From JAICKM01 sp050998805 (GTDB lineage: Bacteria; Chloroflexota; Chloroflexia; QHBQ01; JAICKM01): 64,000 nucleotides of DNA. Below are positions 8,561 to 16,870 of this stretch, in pieces. A program made the translations under genes and the position numbers. The notes below the pieces were generated by a model that did not search any database, had not been told where the DNA came from, and worked only from the letters and a program-made list of their open reading frames with translations. Every line of letters starts with the position of its first letter. The first letter of the stretch is position 1. Where the stretch lies: contig JBPCPV010000050.1 in assembly GCA_050998805.1 (NCBI GenBank), forward strand, positions 1-64,000, read 5' to 3'.

Positions 8561-9665
8561 TGAAGAGCACGTGCATGATGTCGCCGTCCTTCACCGGGTA
8601 AGTCTTGCCTTCCATCCGCACTGTACCGCGCTTCTTGGCCTCGGCCATGCCGCCTGCGGCGATCAGGTCGTCGTAAGCCACGACTTCTGCGCGGATGAAG
8701 CCCCGCTCGAGGTCGCTGTGGATCGTCCCTGCCGCCTGCTGCGCCTGCGTGCCCCTCCGGATAGTCCAGGCCCGCACTTCGTCTTCGCCTGCGGTCAGGA
8801 AGCTGAGCAGGCCGAGCAGGTCATATGAGCGGGTGATCACGCCCCCGAGCGGCGACGGCCCCAGTCCCAGGCTCTCGCGGAACTCTGCGGCGTCCTCCGG
8901 CGCGAGCTGCGCGACCTCCATCTCCAACTGCGCGCAGGCAGCCATCGCCTCGGCGTCGGGCCACGCCTGCTTCGCCGCCTTCGCCAGCTCCTCGCCGGCG
9001 TCCAGGTTCTCCTCGCCGAGGTTGAATAGGATCAGCCAGGGCTTGTTCGAGAGGAACTGGTAGTTCTTGACCAGCTGCTCCTCGTCCTCGCTGAGGTCGA
9101 GCAGCCGGATCGGCCGGTTCTCTTCGAGCGCGGGCTGTAGCCTCGTAAGCAGCACAAGCTCGCGCTCCTGAACCTCGCGCTCCGCCGGGCGCATCTTGCC
9201 GATCTCCGCCTTGATCCGGGTGATGCGGCGCTCGATGATGCCGAGGTCGCTGAAAATCATCTCAAGCGTCACCGACTCGAGGTCGCGCATCGGGTCAACC
9301 GAGCCTGCCGGGTGGGGCAGCGCCGCGCTCTCGAAGGCCCGCACCACGATCAGCAGCGCGTCGTTCGCGGCAACCGCGCCGAGGAACTTGCGGCTCAGGC
9401 CCTGCGTGCGCGCCGCCGACGGGTCGTCGCCGCCCGACATCCCCGCCACATCCACATACTGCACATCGGCGGGCGTCGTTTTGCGCGGCTTGAACATCCT
9501 CGCCAGCACACCAAGCCGGTCGTCCGGCACCTTCACCATCGCCACGTTCGGCTCATCCGAGCCTCCGGCATATGCAGAGGTCTGCGCTTGAGCGTTCGTC
9601 AGCGCATTAAACAGCGTGGTCTTGCCGCTCTTCGGCAATCCACAGATACCAAGAGTGAGAGACAT
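8553..9665 (-). CDS. ychF: Ribosome-associated GTPase/ATPase YchF (OLA1 family)
   Basis: A 370-residue protein of standard family length. It opens with GICGLPKSGKTTLFNALTN (P-loop), then a DVAGM switch region, and the family's ATP-favouring NxxE in place of NKxD at about 220 (LFNLGEENLD). A coiled-coil insert and a C-terminal TGS domain (residues about 285-370) close the protein. YchF binds ribosomes and hydrolyses ATP; it influences stress and redox responses. A TTTACC-N17-TACAAT promoter ends six bases before the ATG, so the message is probably leaderless. Confidence 0.95.
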   Translation of the reverse strand: MSLTLGICGLPKSGKTTLFNALTNAQAQTSAYAGGSDEPNVAMVKVPDDRLGVLARMFKPRKTTPADVQYVDVAGMSGGDDPSAARTQGLSRKFLGAVAANDALLIVVRAFESAALPHPAGSVDPMRDLESVTLEMIFSDLGIIERRITRIKAEIGKMRPAEREVQERELVLLTRLQPALEENRPIRLLDLSEDEEQLVKNYQFLSNKPWLILFNLGEENLDAGEELAKAAKQAWPDAEAMAACAQLEMEVAQLAPEDAAEFRESLGLGPSPLGGVITRSYDLLGLLSFLTAGEDEVRAWTIRRGTQAQQAAGTIHSDLERGFIRAEVVAYDDLIAAGGMAEAKKRGTVRMEGKTYPVKDGDIMHVLFNV

Positions 9666-9671
9666 GCGCCT

Positions 9672-9700
9672 ATTGTACCAGACTCACACCGAAAGGTAAA
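9672..9700 (-). promoter_or_regulatory. Promoter of ychF, leaderless geometry
   Basis: On the minus strand TTTACC (9695-9700) and TACAAT (9672-9677) are 17 bases apart. Only six bases separate the -10 box from ATG 9665, which places the expected transcription start at or next to the A of the start codon. Confidence 0.7.
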
Positions 9701-9720
9701 CCCGCGCTCTCTACTCCTCC

Positions 9721-9755
9721 ACTGTCATTCTGAGCGCAGCGAAGAATCTCCGCCC
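9721..9755. repeat. Dispersed repeat, TGTCATTCTGAGCG-N-AGCGAAGAATCT type (copy a)
   Basis: First of three copies in this window (others at 11964-11998 and, inverted, 12640-12671). It sits between ychF and the YeiH-type gene, next to the latter's stop codon. Confidence 0.85.
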
Positions 9756-9764
9756 GACAAGTTG

Positions 9765-10784
9765 CTAGTGTATGCCGAAGGCGAAGATCAGCGTCACACT
9801 GATGAGCAGCAGCACGGCCAGCGATGCCAACACTGCCCCCGCAACGGGCCTGCCCACTCTCCGCAGCGCACGGATGTCTACGCCGAGGCCGAGCGCGGCC
9901 ATGGCGGCGATTGTAAACCAGCTCGACAGTGTGCGGAGCGGCTCCGCGATCTCGGCGGGCAGCGCCCCCAACGACCGCAGCGCGGCCAGGCCGAGGAAGC
10001 CGACGATGAACCAGGGCACCAGCTTGTGCAGAGGCGGACGGCGAGCAGCCCCTGCACCCGACCGAAGGCCAAAAAACAGGATCACCGGCCCCAGCATCAA
10101 GACGCGCACCAGCTTGACAAGGGTGCCGACCTGCCCACTGAGCGTGCTCACGGGAAACGTCGCGGCCAGCACCTGGGGCACCGCATACACGGTCATTCCC
10201 GCCAGCACCCCGTACTGGTAGAACGAGTAATGCAGCAGAGGGATCAGAAGCGGCAAGCCGAGGACGACCCCTACGCCGATGACGGCCGTCAGGCCGATTG
10301 ACGCGGCGATCTCGTCGGCATGGGCACCGATCACCGGGGCGACGGCTGCGATGGCCGAGTTGCCGCAGATCGAGTTGCCGCAAGCCACGAGGACGGCGAG
10401 CCGGGGGTGCAGGCCGAGAAGCCGCCCGATGCTATAGCTCGCGCCGATGCCCAGCGCCACCGCGAGCATGATCGCCGGCACCAGCAGCGGCCCCGCTCCA
10501 AAGAGCGCCGGTAGGTTCACCGAGGCACCGAGCAGCAGGATCGCCACCTCGAGCACCTCCTTCGCCGTGAAGGCCACCCCACTCTGCCAGAGGGCACCCG
10601 GCGTCCAGAGAGTCCGCAGGATCATACCGAGCAGGATCGCCAGCACCAGCCCTTCGAGCAGCGGCTGTCCGAGCACTGCTGCTTCGAGTTGCTGCCCGCC
10701 CCAGGCCAGCAGCCCGATCCCGCCCGCTAACGCCACGCCGGGAAGATACCGCGCGATGATGCCGGGCGCTATCCGACTCCCCAC
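9765..10784 (-). CDS. YeiH/UPF0324 family putative sulfate exporter
   Basis: A 339-residue membrane protein with about ten hydrophobic helices and family landmarks EGLVLAILLGMILR, AKEVLEVAILLLGASVNL, and CGNSICGNSAIAAVAPVI in the middle. The family is annotated as putative sulfate exporter. It begins seven bases after the stop of the J-domain gene and is presumably in its transcript. The reading frame ends just beside a dispersed repeat. Substrate is unproven. Confidence 0.88.
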   Translation of the reverse strand: MGSRIAPGIIARYLPGVALAGGIGLLAWGGQQLEAAVLGQPLLEGLVLAILLGMILRTLWTPGALWQSGVAFTAKEVLEVAILLLGASVNLPALFGAGPLLVPAIMLAVALGIGASYSIGRLLGLHPRLAVLVACGNSICGNSAIAAVAPVIGAHADEIAASIGLTAVIGVGVVLGLPLLIPLLHYSFYQYGVLAGMTVYAVPQVLAATFPVSTLSGQVGTLVKLVRVLMLGPVILFFGLRSGAGAARRPPLHKLVPWFIVGFLGLAALRSLGALPAEIAEPLRTLSSWFTIAAMAALGLGVDIRALRRVGRPVAGAVLASLAVLLLISVTLIFAFGIH

Positions 10785-10791
10785 TCTCCGC

Positions 10792-12522
10792 TTACTTCTT
10801 GGGCGTGCCGGCTACGGGAGCCGCAGGCGGCGATGGCTTGGCGGGAGCGCCGGTGACCGGAGGAGCGCCGGTGACTGCCGGAGCTTTGGCCGTGCCGGTA
10901 GCCGGCACCGCAGGCGGCGACGGCGCGGCTGGAGCGCCCTTACTAGCAGGAGCGCCGGTGCCTATAGGGAGGGCGGTGCCCGGCGGTCCCACCGCGTTTA
11001 GCACGGTTTGCGCTTGCGCCGCTTGCGGGCTGTTCGGCGCTATTTGCTTCAGTTGCGTGGCGTATACGGCGGCCTTGCCCGGGTCGGGCGGCTGTTGTCT
11101 CATGTACGATGTAGCCAGTCCGAGCATCGCGTCGAGGTTGTTCGGATCGGTCTGGAGCGCACCCTGGTACATCGCCTCGGCGACTGTATACTGTCCTAGT
11201 GCGGCCTGCGTGTTCCCTGTGTTCACAAGCTGCGATGCGCCCGTCGAAGCAGTCCCAGGCTGGTTGGCGAGGCCGGGCGTCACAATCCCTGTCGAGCTTG
11301 GCGAAGTGGTGCTCAGGAAGCTGCCGACCGTGCCGAGGACCAGCACCAGGCCGATCACCAGCGTCATGATCTGGAGGGCCAGGGCGTTTTTCATGCGCCG
11401 ACTGCGCTTGCGCGGCGCGGCCTTCCGGGTCGTGCGCGGGCGCACTATCTCATCGTCGTAGGCGTTGGCGCGCTGGGAGCGAACCCCCGTAGACGCCACC
11501 CTCCCTGCGCCCGCCCGGCTGCGTGCCGGAGCAGGAGCCGCCGCGAGCGGTGCGGCGGCCGCCCTCCGCGCCGCGATCTGCGTGGCCTCCCGCAGGTTTG
11601 GCAGCGCCACCCCGCCCTGCGGATTGCGGATTGCGGATTGCGGATTGCGGAGCGGGGGTTGGGGGTTGCGGGCGGAGGCGGCTTTCGCGGGTTCTACGCG
11701 GACGGGGGATAGTCGGGTCGGTCCGGCAGGTGCGGCGGCGGCAGGGGGAGGTGGCAAGTATTCGTTGCTGTCCTCCCCTTCCCACTCTTCTTCGTCGACC
11801 GGAGCGGCTTCGTCCTCGCCCGGCTCATCAGCCTCAGTTTCGTCCAACTCGTCGGCTTCGTCCTCGTCCTCGTCTTCGTCGAACTCGTCGGCTTCGTCCT
11901 CAGCCTCAGCCTCGTCGTAGCCGCCGACTTCCGGTATGGGAGCAAGAACGGTGGTTTCGCCAACACTGTCATTCTGAGCGTAGCGAAGAATCTCCGCCTC
12001 GCCGAGTGCCACGGCAAGAGGCTCGTCCATCTCAGGTATTGCGGGTGCCGGCCACACTTCCGGCTCAGGAATCATCGGAGCAGGCAGCACCTCCGGCTCA
12101 GGGATCATCGGAGCGGGTGGCACCTCCAGCCCAGGCATCTCAGGCACGGGCGGCGCTTCCGGCCCAGGCACCTCCGGCACCGGCCATATCTCCGGCTCAG
12201 GGGTCACCGGCGAGGGTGACATCTCCGGTTCAGGCTCAAGCGTGGAAGTTGCCTCTAATTCAGCCGTCGGCAGGGGCACCATGCCGAGGCGTAAGCGCCC
12301 GTCGTAGGCCGCCCGCCGCTCGGGGTCGGCCAGCACCGAGTATGCGGCAGCGAGCCGACGGCGCTGACGGCGCGCGTAGTCCTGCCGCGAGGCCGGAACG
12401 CGATCCGCCGCGAACATACCGCTCAGGTCGGCGTAAGCCTCCTCGACCTCGTCCTCGCTCGCGCCCGGCCCCAGCCCCAGGATCTCGTAGTAGTTCTCGC
12501 TGCCGCCGCTGTCAAAGCTCAT
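10792..12522 (-). CDS. Membrane-anchored J-like-domain/TPR protein with repeat insertions
   Basis: A 576-residue protein. Residues about 10-75 form a J-domain-like helical unit (NYYEILGLGPGASEDEVEEAY, then AAAYSVLADPERRAAYD), but the HPD tripeptide needed to stimulate Hsp70 is replaced by AADRVPAS. Then come Pro/Glu-rich repeats (PEPEVxPAPMI), an Asp/Glu tract, basic residues, a membrane helix near 375-400, two TPR-like repeats (about 430-500) and a Pro/Ala/Gly tail. Two dispersed genomic repeats are read in frame: EILRYAQNDS and RNPQSAIRNPQ. The topology predicts a cytoplasmic J-like domain and an outside TPR. The start has AGGAGAGACGG before ATG. The gene is unlikely to be a classical DnaJ. 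Confidence 0.8.
   Translation of the reverse strand: MSFDSGGSENYYEILGLGPGASEDEVEEAYADLSGMFAADRVPASRQDYARRQRRRLAAAYSVLADPERRAAYDGRLRLGMVPLPTAELEATSTLEPEPEMSPSPVTPEPEIWPVPEVPGPEAPPVPEMPGLEVPPAPMIPEPEVLPAPMIPEPEVWPAPAIPEMDEPLAVALGEAEILRYAQNDSVGETTVLAPIPEVGGYDEAEAEDEADEFDEDEDEDEADELDETEADEPGEDEAAPVDEEEWEGEDSNEYLPPPPAAAAPAGPTRLSPVRVEPAKAASARNPQPPLRNPQSAIRNPQGGVALPNLREATQIAARRAAAAPLAAAPAPARSRAGAGRVASTGVRSQRANAYDDEIVRPRTTRKAAPRKRSRRMKNALALQIMTLVIGLVLVLGTVGSFLSTTSPSSTGIVTPGLANQPGTASTGASQLVNTGNTQAALGQYTVAEAMYQGALQTDPNNLDAMLGLATSYMRQQPPDPGKAAVYATQLKQIAPNSPQAAQAQTVLNAVGPPGTALPIGTGAPASKGAPAAPSPPAVPATGTAKAPAVTGAPPVTGAPAKPSPPAAPVAGTPKK
11619..11660. repeat. Dispersed GCGGATTGCGGATT-type repeat inside a coding region
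   Basis: Four or more tandem GCGGATT(G) units lie in frame within the J-like gene and encode RNPQSAIRNPQ. The unit is the same as at 6753-6790. Confidence 0.85.
11964..11998. repeat. Dispersed repeat, TGTCATTCTGAGCG-N-AGCGAAGAATCT type (copy b)
   Basis: Second copy, in frame inside the J-like gene, where the minus strand reads EILRYAQNDS. It differs from copy a at one base (GTAGC for GCAGC). Confidence 0.85.
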
Positions 12523-12607
12523 CCGTCTCTCCTCATGTCACTATAAGATACGCGCGTTCTATTCTACCAGAAAACGATGGACGTGACGAATCAGTGGTCG
12601 AGTGGTC

Positions 12608-12703
12608 GGCGGCAAGCGGTCAGCCGTCAGCTATCAGCCGAGATTCTTCTCTACGCTCAGAATGACAGTGGGGCTGATAGCTGACGGCTGACCGCTTGCC
12701 GCC
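12608..12703. repeat. Perfect 32-bp inverted repeat enclosing a dispersed repeat
   Basis: Positions 12608-12639 and 12672-12703 are exact reverse complements over 32 bases. The 32-base spacer (12640-12671) is a third, inverted copy of the CATTCTGAGCG repeat. The arms contain the GCTGATAGCTGACGGCTGA word that recurs at 13281-13308, 41390-41460 and 62715-62753. The 317-base interval 12523-12839 holds this structure plus the promoter at 12754-12782 and no gene. Confidence 0.9.
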
Positions 12704-12753
12704 GCTTTACAAAACCTTAACCAAACGTTTACACAGCCCGATGTGCGAAAACG

Positions 12754-12782
12754 TTGACAGCCGCCAAACGATCTGATATACT
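12754..12782 (+). promoter_or_regulatory. Consensus promoter of the iron-transport operon
   Basis: TTGACA (12754-12759), 17 bases, then TATACT (12777-12782). An ACGTTT/AAACGTT-rich stretch precedes it. It faces the lipoprotein/FTR1 genes with a leader of 50-80 bases. Confidence 0.8.
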
Positions 12783-12839
12783 GCCATTAGCCTATATGTG
12801 GCTGGAACATGAGCCTATGCTTATGTACTTTATTCGCCT

Positions 12840-13280
12840 TTGCGAATACCACTTCGGAGGGACAAGGTTCTGGTTGCTAGAGTAACGCTTACGCTTCTCG
12901 TGCTTTTGCTGCTCTCAACAGCCTGCGGAGCGGCAGAGCCGAGCGCAACTCCCACGCTGGTCGCGGCGACGCCGGGCGCGAGTGTGGAGGTGATCGCGGC
13001 GGCACGGGCCGACGTGAAAAATACAATGGCCCTCTATGCCGCCGGGCAGCGAGACGCCGTCTACGAAAAGGCCGCCGCGATCTACCTCGACCGGATCGAG
13101 GGCCTTGAGCCGGCTCTGCTCAAAGTGGACAAGAACTTCGCGCCGGTGCTCGAAGGCGATTTCAAGGCATTGCGTGACGGCATCAAGGTCGGCCTCCCGA
13201 AAGCCGACCTCGACGCGATAGCCGCGCGGATAGACGCCGAACTGGTGCGCGCCGACACGATGCTCGCACCGCACCAATGA
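12840..13280 (+). CDS. Lipoprotein paralogous to the FTR1 exported domain
   Basis: A protein of about 146 residues with an N-terminal hydrophobic signal ending in LLLLSTAC, a weak lipobox, and a helical body. The body (ALYAAGQRDAVYEKAAAIYLDRIEGLEP) aligns by eye with the N-terminal exported domain of the following FTR1 (EYRLGNYDNAYKLSRSAYLDHFEAIE), so the two are paralogous. It probably helps to bind or deliver iron outside the membrane. The start is uncertain: TTG 12840 has no ribosome-binding site, whereas an in-frame CTG at 12870 lies eight bases after GGAGGG and would give a compact signal peptide. Confidence 0.75.
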   Translation: MRIPLRRDKVLVARVTLTLLVLLLLSTACGAAEPSATPTLVAATPGASVEVIAAARADVKNTMALYAAGQRDAVYEKAAAIYLDRIEGLEPALLKVDKNFAPVLEGDFKALRDGIKVGLPKADLDAIAARIDAELVRADTMLAPHQ

Positions 13281-13326
13281 AGCTGAAAGCTGATGGCTGA
13301 CGGCTAACAAAGAGGACGTTGGAGAG

Positions 13327-14586
13327 ATGTTGACGAAGAAACGGCCGATCTTGGCTCTGCTTTTGCTGCTGGCGCTGATGCTCGCCGGAGGGCTGTTCGC
13401 GCAACCGGCGCACGCCCAGACCGGCCCGGCGAACGTGAACGTGCCGGCGGAAGCCGAACTGATCCGCAACACGCTGTCCCAATCTATGCGCGAATACCGC
13501 CTCGGCAACTACGACAACGCCTACAAACTCTCCCGCTCCGCCTATCTTGACCACTTCGAGGCAATCGAAATCCCCCTGCGGCTGATGAACGCCGATCTCA
13601 CCGCCGATCTCGAGTACCGCTTCGCCGCCCTGCGCGGCGCGATGGACGCCCACCGCCCGATCAACGAAGTCGAAAACCTGGAGCGCAGCGTCAGCGACGG
13701 CGTGAACGAGGTGGAAGCCATGTTCAGCAACGGGCCGGGCGTGGTCGCACCGCTCTTCGCGCTCGGCACATCCTTCTCGATCATCTTCCGCGAGGGCCTG
13801 GAGGCGTCGCTGGTCGTCGCCGCCGTGCTGGCATACCTCGAGTCGAGCAACAACCGCCGCCTCAAGAAGCCTGTCCTCTGGGGCGTCGCGGCGGCGGTCG
13901 TCGTCAGCCTGATCGCCTGGGGGCTGATCAACACGCTGCTGCCGCTCGCCCCGGTCGGGCGCGAAGTGATCGAGGCCGGCATCTCGCTGTTCGCGGTCGT
14001 CATGCTCTTCTGGGTCAGCTTCTGGCTGCTCCGCAAGATGGACAACAAACGCTGGATGGAGTTCATCAAGGCGCGCGCGTGGTCCGCCATGACGACCGGC
14101 AGCACGGTCGCCCTCGTGCTGCTCGGCTTCACCGCCGTCGCCCGCGAGGGTCTGGAGACCGCTCTTTTCTACCAAGTACTCAGCATGAACGGGGTCGGCG
14201 TCGAGGCATACATCGTCGGCGGCTTCCTGCTCGGCCTGGTCGCCCTCGGCGCGGCAATGACAGCGATGTTCCGCGCTGGGCGCAAGCTGCCCGTGGGACG
14301 CTTCCTGGCGATAGCCGCCACGATCATCATGGCGCTCTCGGTCGCGTTCTTAGGCAACGCCGTCCGCGAGTTGCAGAACATCGGCGTCATCGGCACGACC
14401 TCCCTGCTAGGCACGGTGCCGCGCCTGCCCCACCTCCTCGCCGAGCTGACCGGCATCCACCCGACGCTCGAAACAATCGCCGCCCAGCTCGTGCTGACCG
14501 CGATTTACGTCGGCGGCGGGGTCGTCTTCCTGGTCAAGCGCCCCGCCCGCAAGCCGGTCGGCGAAACCCGCCGCAGCACAGTTTGA
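13327..14586 (+). CDS. FTR1-family high-affinity iron permease
   Basis: A 419-residue protein. A Sec signal peptide (1-30, ending AHAQ) leads into an exported helical domain (about 35-135) with YLDHFE. A seven-helix permease follows with both diagnostic REGLE motifs, at 155-159 and 273-277, which bind iron during transport. The length and order match bacterial EfeU-type permeases with an N-terminal domain. No EfeO/EfeB-like ferroxidase gene is nearby, but a homologous lipoprotein precedes it by 46 bases and may take that place. A GGAGAG site lies just before the ATG. Its TGA shares a base with the next gene's ATG. Confidence 0.93.
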   Translation: MLTKKRPILALLLLLALMLAGGLFAQPAHAQTGPANVNVPAEAELIRNTLSQSMREYRLGNYDNAYKLSRSAYLDHFEAIEIPLRLMNADLTADLEYRFAALRGAMDAHRPINEVENLERSVSDGVNEVEAMFSNGPGVVAPLFALGTSFSIIFREGLEASLVVAAVLAYLESSNNRRLKKPVLWGVAAAVVVSLIAWGLINTLLPLAPVGREVIEAGISLFAVVMLFWVSFWLLRKMDNKRWMEFIKARAWSAMTTGSTVALVLLGFTAVAREGLETALFYQVLSMNGVGVEAYIVGGFLLGLVALGAAMTAMFRAGRKLPVGRFLAIAATIIMALSVAFLGNAVRELQNIGVIGTTSLLGTVPRLPHLLAELTGIHPTLETIAAQLVLTAIYVGGGVVFLVKRPARKPVGETRRSTV

Positions 14587-16781
14587 TGCCCGCGCCCGCC
14601 GCCCTCTCCCTAGCCCGCTCCGTCCCCGCCGACGACCTCGGCATACCGAACAGCGCGGGGCTGCGGATCGGCGTAGATGTCGGCGGCACCTTCACCAAAG
14701 CGGTCGCGATCTACAGCAACCCGCTCCGCATCATCCAGCAGGCAATCGTGCCGACGACGCACTCCGCGCCGCAGGGTGTTGCGCTCGGCGTGGTGCAGGC
14801 GCTCGATGCGCTCCTCTCCTCGTCCGCGCTTTGCCGCTACCAGCCCCGCGTCGTCGCCCACAGCACCACTCAGGCCGTGAATGCGCTCCTCGAAGGCGAC
14901 ACCGAGACCGTCGGCATCGTCGGCATGGGCCGTTCTGAAGACCGCCGCGAAATCGAAAAGCGCACCCGCATCGGCGACATCAACCTCGCTCCGGGCCGCA
15001 CTTTGCACACTCTCTACCGCTTCCTAGACACGACGCACGGGCTGGCGGCGCGCGACGCCGAGAACATCGTGAGCGAGCTCAAGTCGGCGGGCGCGGGCGC
15101 GATTGTCGCTGGCGAGGCGTTCAGCGTGGACAACAGCGCGAACGAGCGCCTCGTGATGCGCGTCGCCAGAGAACTCGGCCTGCCTGCCACCGGCGGCCAC
15201 GAGGTGTCGGGTGCCTACGGCCTCGAAGTCCGCACCATCACCGCCGCGATCAACGCGAGCATCATGCCCCGGATGATCGCCACAGCCGAGCTGGTCGAAA
15301 GCTGCCTCGCGGAGGCCGGAGTGCAGGCCCCGCTCGTGGTCATGCGGGGCGACGGCGGTGTGATGAGCATGGACCAACTCCGCGAACGCCCCCTGCTCAC
15401 CGTGCTCTCCGGCCCTGCGGCCTCTCTGGCAGGCGCACTCCTCTCAGAGCGGGTGCTCGACGGTATCTTCCTCGAAGTCGGCGGCACCAGCACGAACCTC
15501 GGCGTGATCCGTGGCGGCCAGCCCGCCATGAAATATGTGCAGGTGATGGACCACCCGACCTGCCTGCGTTCGCTCGATGTGCGGGTGCAGGGCGTGGCCG
15601 GGGGAAGCATGGCCCGCGTGCGCGGCAAGAAGCTCGCCGATGTCGGCCCACGCAGCGCCCACATAGCCGGACTCGCCTATTCCTGCTTCGCCCAACCCGA
15701 CGACCTGGCCGGCGACCTGACCATCGAACTCTTCGCCCCGCGACCCGGCGACCCGGCAGACTATGTGGCGATCCGCAACCCGGCAGGCACCCGCTTCGCC
15801 CTCACCGTCACCTGCGCGGCCAACGCGCTCGGCCGGGTGGATGCCGGGGCCTACGCCTATGCCCCGCCGGATGCCGCGCGCCTCGCCTTCGCGCCCCTCA
15901 CCCGGCTCCTCGGTTGCTCGGTGGACGCTGCGGCGGAGAGGCTGCTTGCCCGCGCCGCAGAGGGGGTGGCGGCTGCCGTCCGCGCCCTCTGCTCCGAGTA
16001 CCACCTCGACCGCAAGAACCTGGCGCTGGTCGGCGGAGGCGGAGGAGCTGCTGCGCTCGGCCCGGCGGTCGCCGAGTTAGTCGGCGCGCGCTGGTCGCTC
16101 GCCCGCCATGCCGAGGTGATCTCGTCTATCGGCGTCGCCATGGCGATGGTCCGCGAGGAGGCCGAGAAGACGCTCGATGGCTCCGACCCCGACGCGGTTG
16201 CCGCGCTCGCCGCACTCGTCGAGGAGCGTGCGGTCCTGAGCGGGGCCGACCCTGCGAGCGTGCATGTCTATACCGAGGCGCTTCCCGAAAAGGGAGGCAT
16301 CCGCGCCGTCGCCATCGGCAACGTCGGCCTAGAAGCCGGGGGCGAGCGCGAGGTCACACCCGAAGAGGCGCTCGGTATCGCCGAGAAGAGGGTCCGCTCT
16401 CCGGCAGGCAAGCTGCGCCCGCTCGGTGCCACGCCGAATTACTATGTCTTCGGCCCGCCCCCCGGCAGGGGCCACCGCTGGTCCCGCCGCGTGCCGTCCG
16501 TCGTCGTAGACCACTACGGCAGCGTGCGCCTCGAGGCCGACGAAGCCGAAGTACTGGCCGGTAGCCCCGCCGACGTGCTCGCGGGGCTACGCCGCATCCT
16601 CACGGGCGAGCAGCGCGGCGCGTTCGGCCTCGGCCCCCGCCTCTACCTGCTCCACGGCCCCCACCTGCTCGACCTCTCTGCCCTCCAGCAGGCGAAGGAC
16701 GCCCTGGCCGCCGCCGAAAAAGCCCTCGCCACCGCCACCGGCCCCGCAGTCGCCCTGATCCAGCGCGCCAAGCTGCTTTAA
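14586..16781 (+). CDS. Hydantoinase/oxoprolinase (HyuA-like) family protein
   Basis: A 731-residue protein of the ASKHA-fold hydantoinase A/5-oxoprolinase family. It shows the phosphate-binding motif GVDVGGTFTKAV (about 29-40), the family segment HSTTQAVNALLEG, an MRGDGGVMS stretch, and a second nucleotide motif LEVGGTSTNLGVI. HyuA-type enzymes use ATP to open cyclic imides or amides and normally pair with a HyuB subunit, which is absent here. The ATG overlaps the FTR1 stop (TGATG), so translation is coupled to an iron permease. That pairing is unusual, and its meaning is unknown. A longer open frame upstream runs through FTR1 and is rejected. Confidence 0.85.
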   Translation: MPAPAALSLARSVPADDLGIPNSAGLRIGVDVGGTFTKAVAIYSNPLRIIQQAIVPTTHSAPQGVALGVVQALDALLSSSALCRYQPRVVAHSTTQAVNALLEGDTETVGIVGMGRSEDRREIEKRTRIGDINLAPGRTLHTLYRFLDTTHGLAARDAENIVSELKSAGAGAIVAGEAFSVDNSANERLVMRVARELGLPATGGHEVSGAYGLEVRTITAAINASIMPRMIATAELVESCLAEAGVQAPLVVMRGDGGVMSMDQLRERPLLTVLSGPAASLAGALLSERVLDGIFLEVGGTSTNLGVIRGGQPAMKYVQVMDHPTCLRSLDVRVQGVAGGSMARVRGKKLADVGPRSAHIAGLAYSCFAQPDDLAGDLTIELFAPRPGDPADYVAIRNPAGTRFALTVTCAANALGRVDAGAYAYAPPDAARLAFAPLTRLLGCSVDAAAERLLARAAEGVAAAVRALCSEYHLDRKNLALVGGGGGAAALGPAVAELVGARWSLARHAEVISSIGVAMAMVREEAEKTLDGSDPDAVAALAALVEERAVLSGADPASVHVYTEALPEKGGIRAVAIGNVGLEAGGEREVTPEEALGIAEKRVRSPAGKLRPLGATPNYYVFGPPPGRGHRWSRRVPSVVVDHYGSVRLEADEAEVLAGSPADVLAGLRRILTGEQRGAFGLGPRLYLLHGPHLLDLSALQQAKDALAAAEKALATATGPAVALIQRAKLL

Positions 16782-16793
16782 GCTCGGCTCCGC

Positions 16794-16823
16794 TTGAAAA
16801 GTGCCAGCTCTACGTGGTATATT
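16794..16823 (+). promoter_or_regulatory. Promoter for the DUF6941-like gene
   Basis: TTGAAA (16794-16799), 18 bases, TATATT (16818-16823), followed by a GGGAGG site before ATG 16871. Confidence 0.6.
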
Positions 16824-16870
16824 GCACACACGCACGTCATCTGGGCAATGCTCAGTGAGGGAGGTTCCGG

